Positions 63,585 through 64,000 of a DNA stretch of 64,000 bases are shown piece by piece. The notes beneath the pieces were generated by a model, which saw nothing but the letters and a program-made list of their open reading frames with translations, made no database searches and was not told the DNA's origin. Each line of letters begins with the position of its first letter. Within the stretch, counting starts at the first letter, position 1. Made by a program: the position numbers and the translations under genes. Source of the DNA: Stichopus chloronotus (taxonomy: Eukaryota > Echinodermata > Holothuroidea > Aspidochirotida > Stichopodidae); assembly GCA_021234535.1 (NCBI GenBank), contig CM037829.1, positions 33,355,976 through 33,419,975 on the forward strand, in the 5' to 3' direction.

Positions 63585-64000
63585 TACATTATTCATTCTC
63601 TCAGTCAGGGAAGCTATTTTTTCCGAATTCACACCAATAGCTATGTGCGCTGTCAGCCAGTGGAGGACAGAGCACCATGCAGTTGATTGATGTTCATTAG
63701 AAAGTACAGAAATGAAATTATCATTTGTTATTATTTATAATGAATGGAATTATACAATCAACAACGTGATACACTGAGGTGTTATAGTTTTTTTTTGTAA
63801 TTCTTTTTCACAGCTTTTTTTTTTGCAGTCTGTGTACTTGAATGTCTGATCATTGACATTGTTAGATGTCACCAAAAGTTTATCCTAACCGCTTTCCATG
63901 TAAAAAAACACAAAACCCACTACACCGCGAGTGTAAGTTTAGTTATGTTATGGATGTTCCGGTGGCGGTTTTTATCGTTTGCTCACACTCTGATTTGTGT

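Larger units (their letters stand above)
57353..64000. other. Gene-free stretch to window end
   Basis: No gene was recognised. Visible features are a run of 15 or more G at 57906-57923, TAGGCCTA at 60107-60114, and (GT)n-(G)n compound microsatellites at 63242-63270 and 63557-63584. Confidence 0.4.

Overview
The window is animal nuclear DNA. It holds one clear protein-coding gene, in eight exons with consensus GT-AG introns, inside AT-rich DNA full of microsatellites, long G/C and A/T runs, a decayed CR1-type LINE and several DNA-transposon remnants. I favour a marine invertebrate deuterostome, perhaps an echinoderm. This rests on the repeat style, the frequent TAGGCCTA octamer and the secreted furin-type matrix metalloproteinase; it is an inference, and no sequence here fixes the taxon.

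Gene region (1-10.1 kb). After a partial interspersed repeat at the left edge there is a TATA promoter (TATA box 1745-1752), a 5' UTR of about 170 nt and a plus-strand matrix metalloproteinase gene. The CDS joins 1949-2176, 4370-4650, 5211-5315, 5738-5943, 6226-6384, 6962-7095, 7802-7949 and 8487-8863. The joined frame is open for 545 codons plus stop and shows, in order: signal peptide, unusual Asn/Asp/Gly-rich segment, peptidoglycan-binding-like prodomain, cysteine switch, RKKR furin site, zinc catalytic domain, short Thr/Pro hinge and a C-terminal hemopexin propeller that ends without a membrane anchor. Intron 1 carries a broken LINE reverse transcriptase fragment; introns 2 and 7 carry a trinucleotide microsatellite and a degenerate tandem repeat.

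Rest of the window (10.1-64 kb). I found no second gene I can defend. The structured elements are: a 766-bp hAT-like non-autonomous element with a perfect 8-bp target duplication (17.5-18.3 kb); a 338-bp hAT-like element with another perfect 8-bp duplication (40.6-40.9 kb) and a diverged relative near 20 kb split by a nested insertion; two inverted copies of a CAGGCCCGTAT-ended MITE (36.4 and 44.8 kb); a TTAA-flanked MITE with long terminal inverted repeats (50.3 kb); three copies of an unclassified interspersed repeat (1, 35.3, 42.5 kb); two arrays of a 145-bp-period repeat in opposite orientation (39.5 and 46.2 kb) rich in AGGTCA half-sites; a 548-bp uninterrupted (GATA)n array (34.3 kb); adjacent G-rich and C-rich minisatellites (21.7-22.3 kb); and a palindrome-dense AT block with nine GATATC and three TGACGTCA sites (52.6-53.5 kb).

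Nothing shows a multi-gene system. The most informative objects are the metalloproteinase, with its atypical N-terminal segment and altered structural-zinc loop, and the set of small transposon families.
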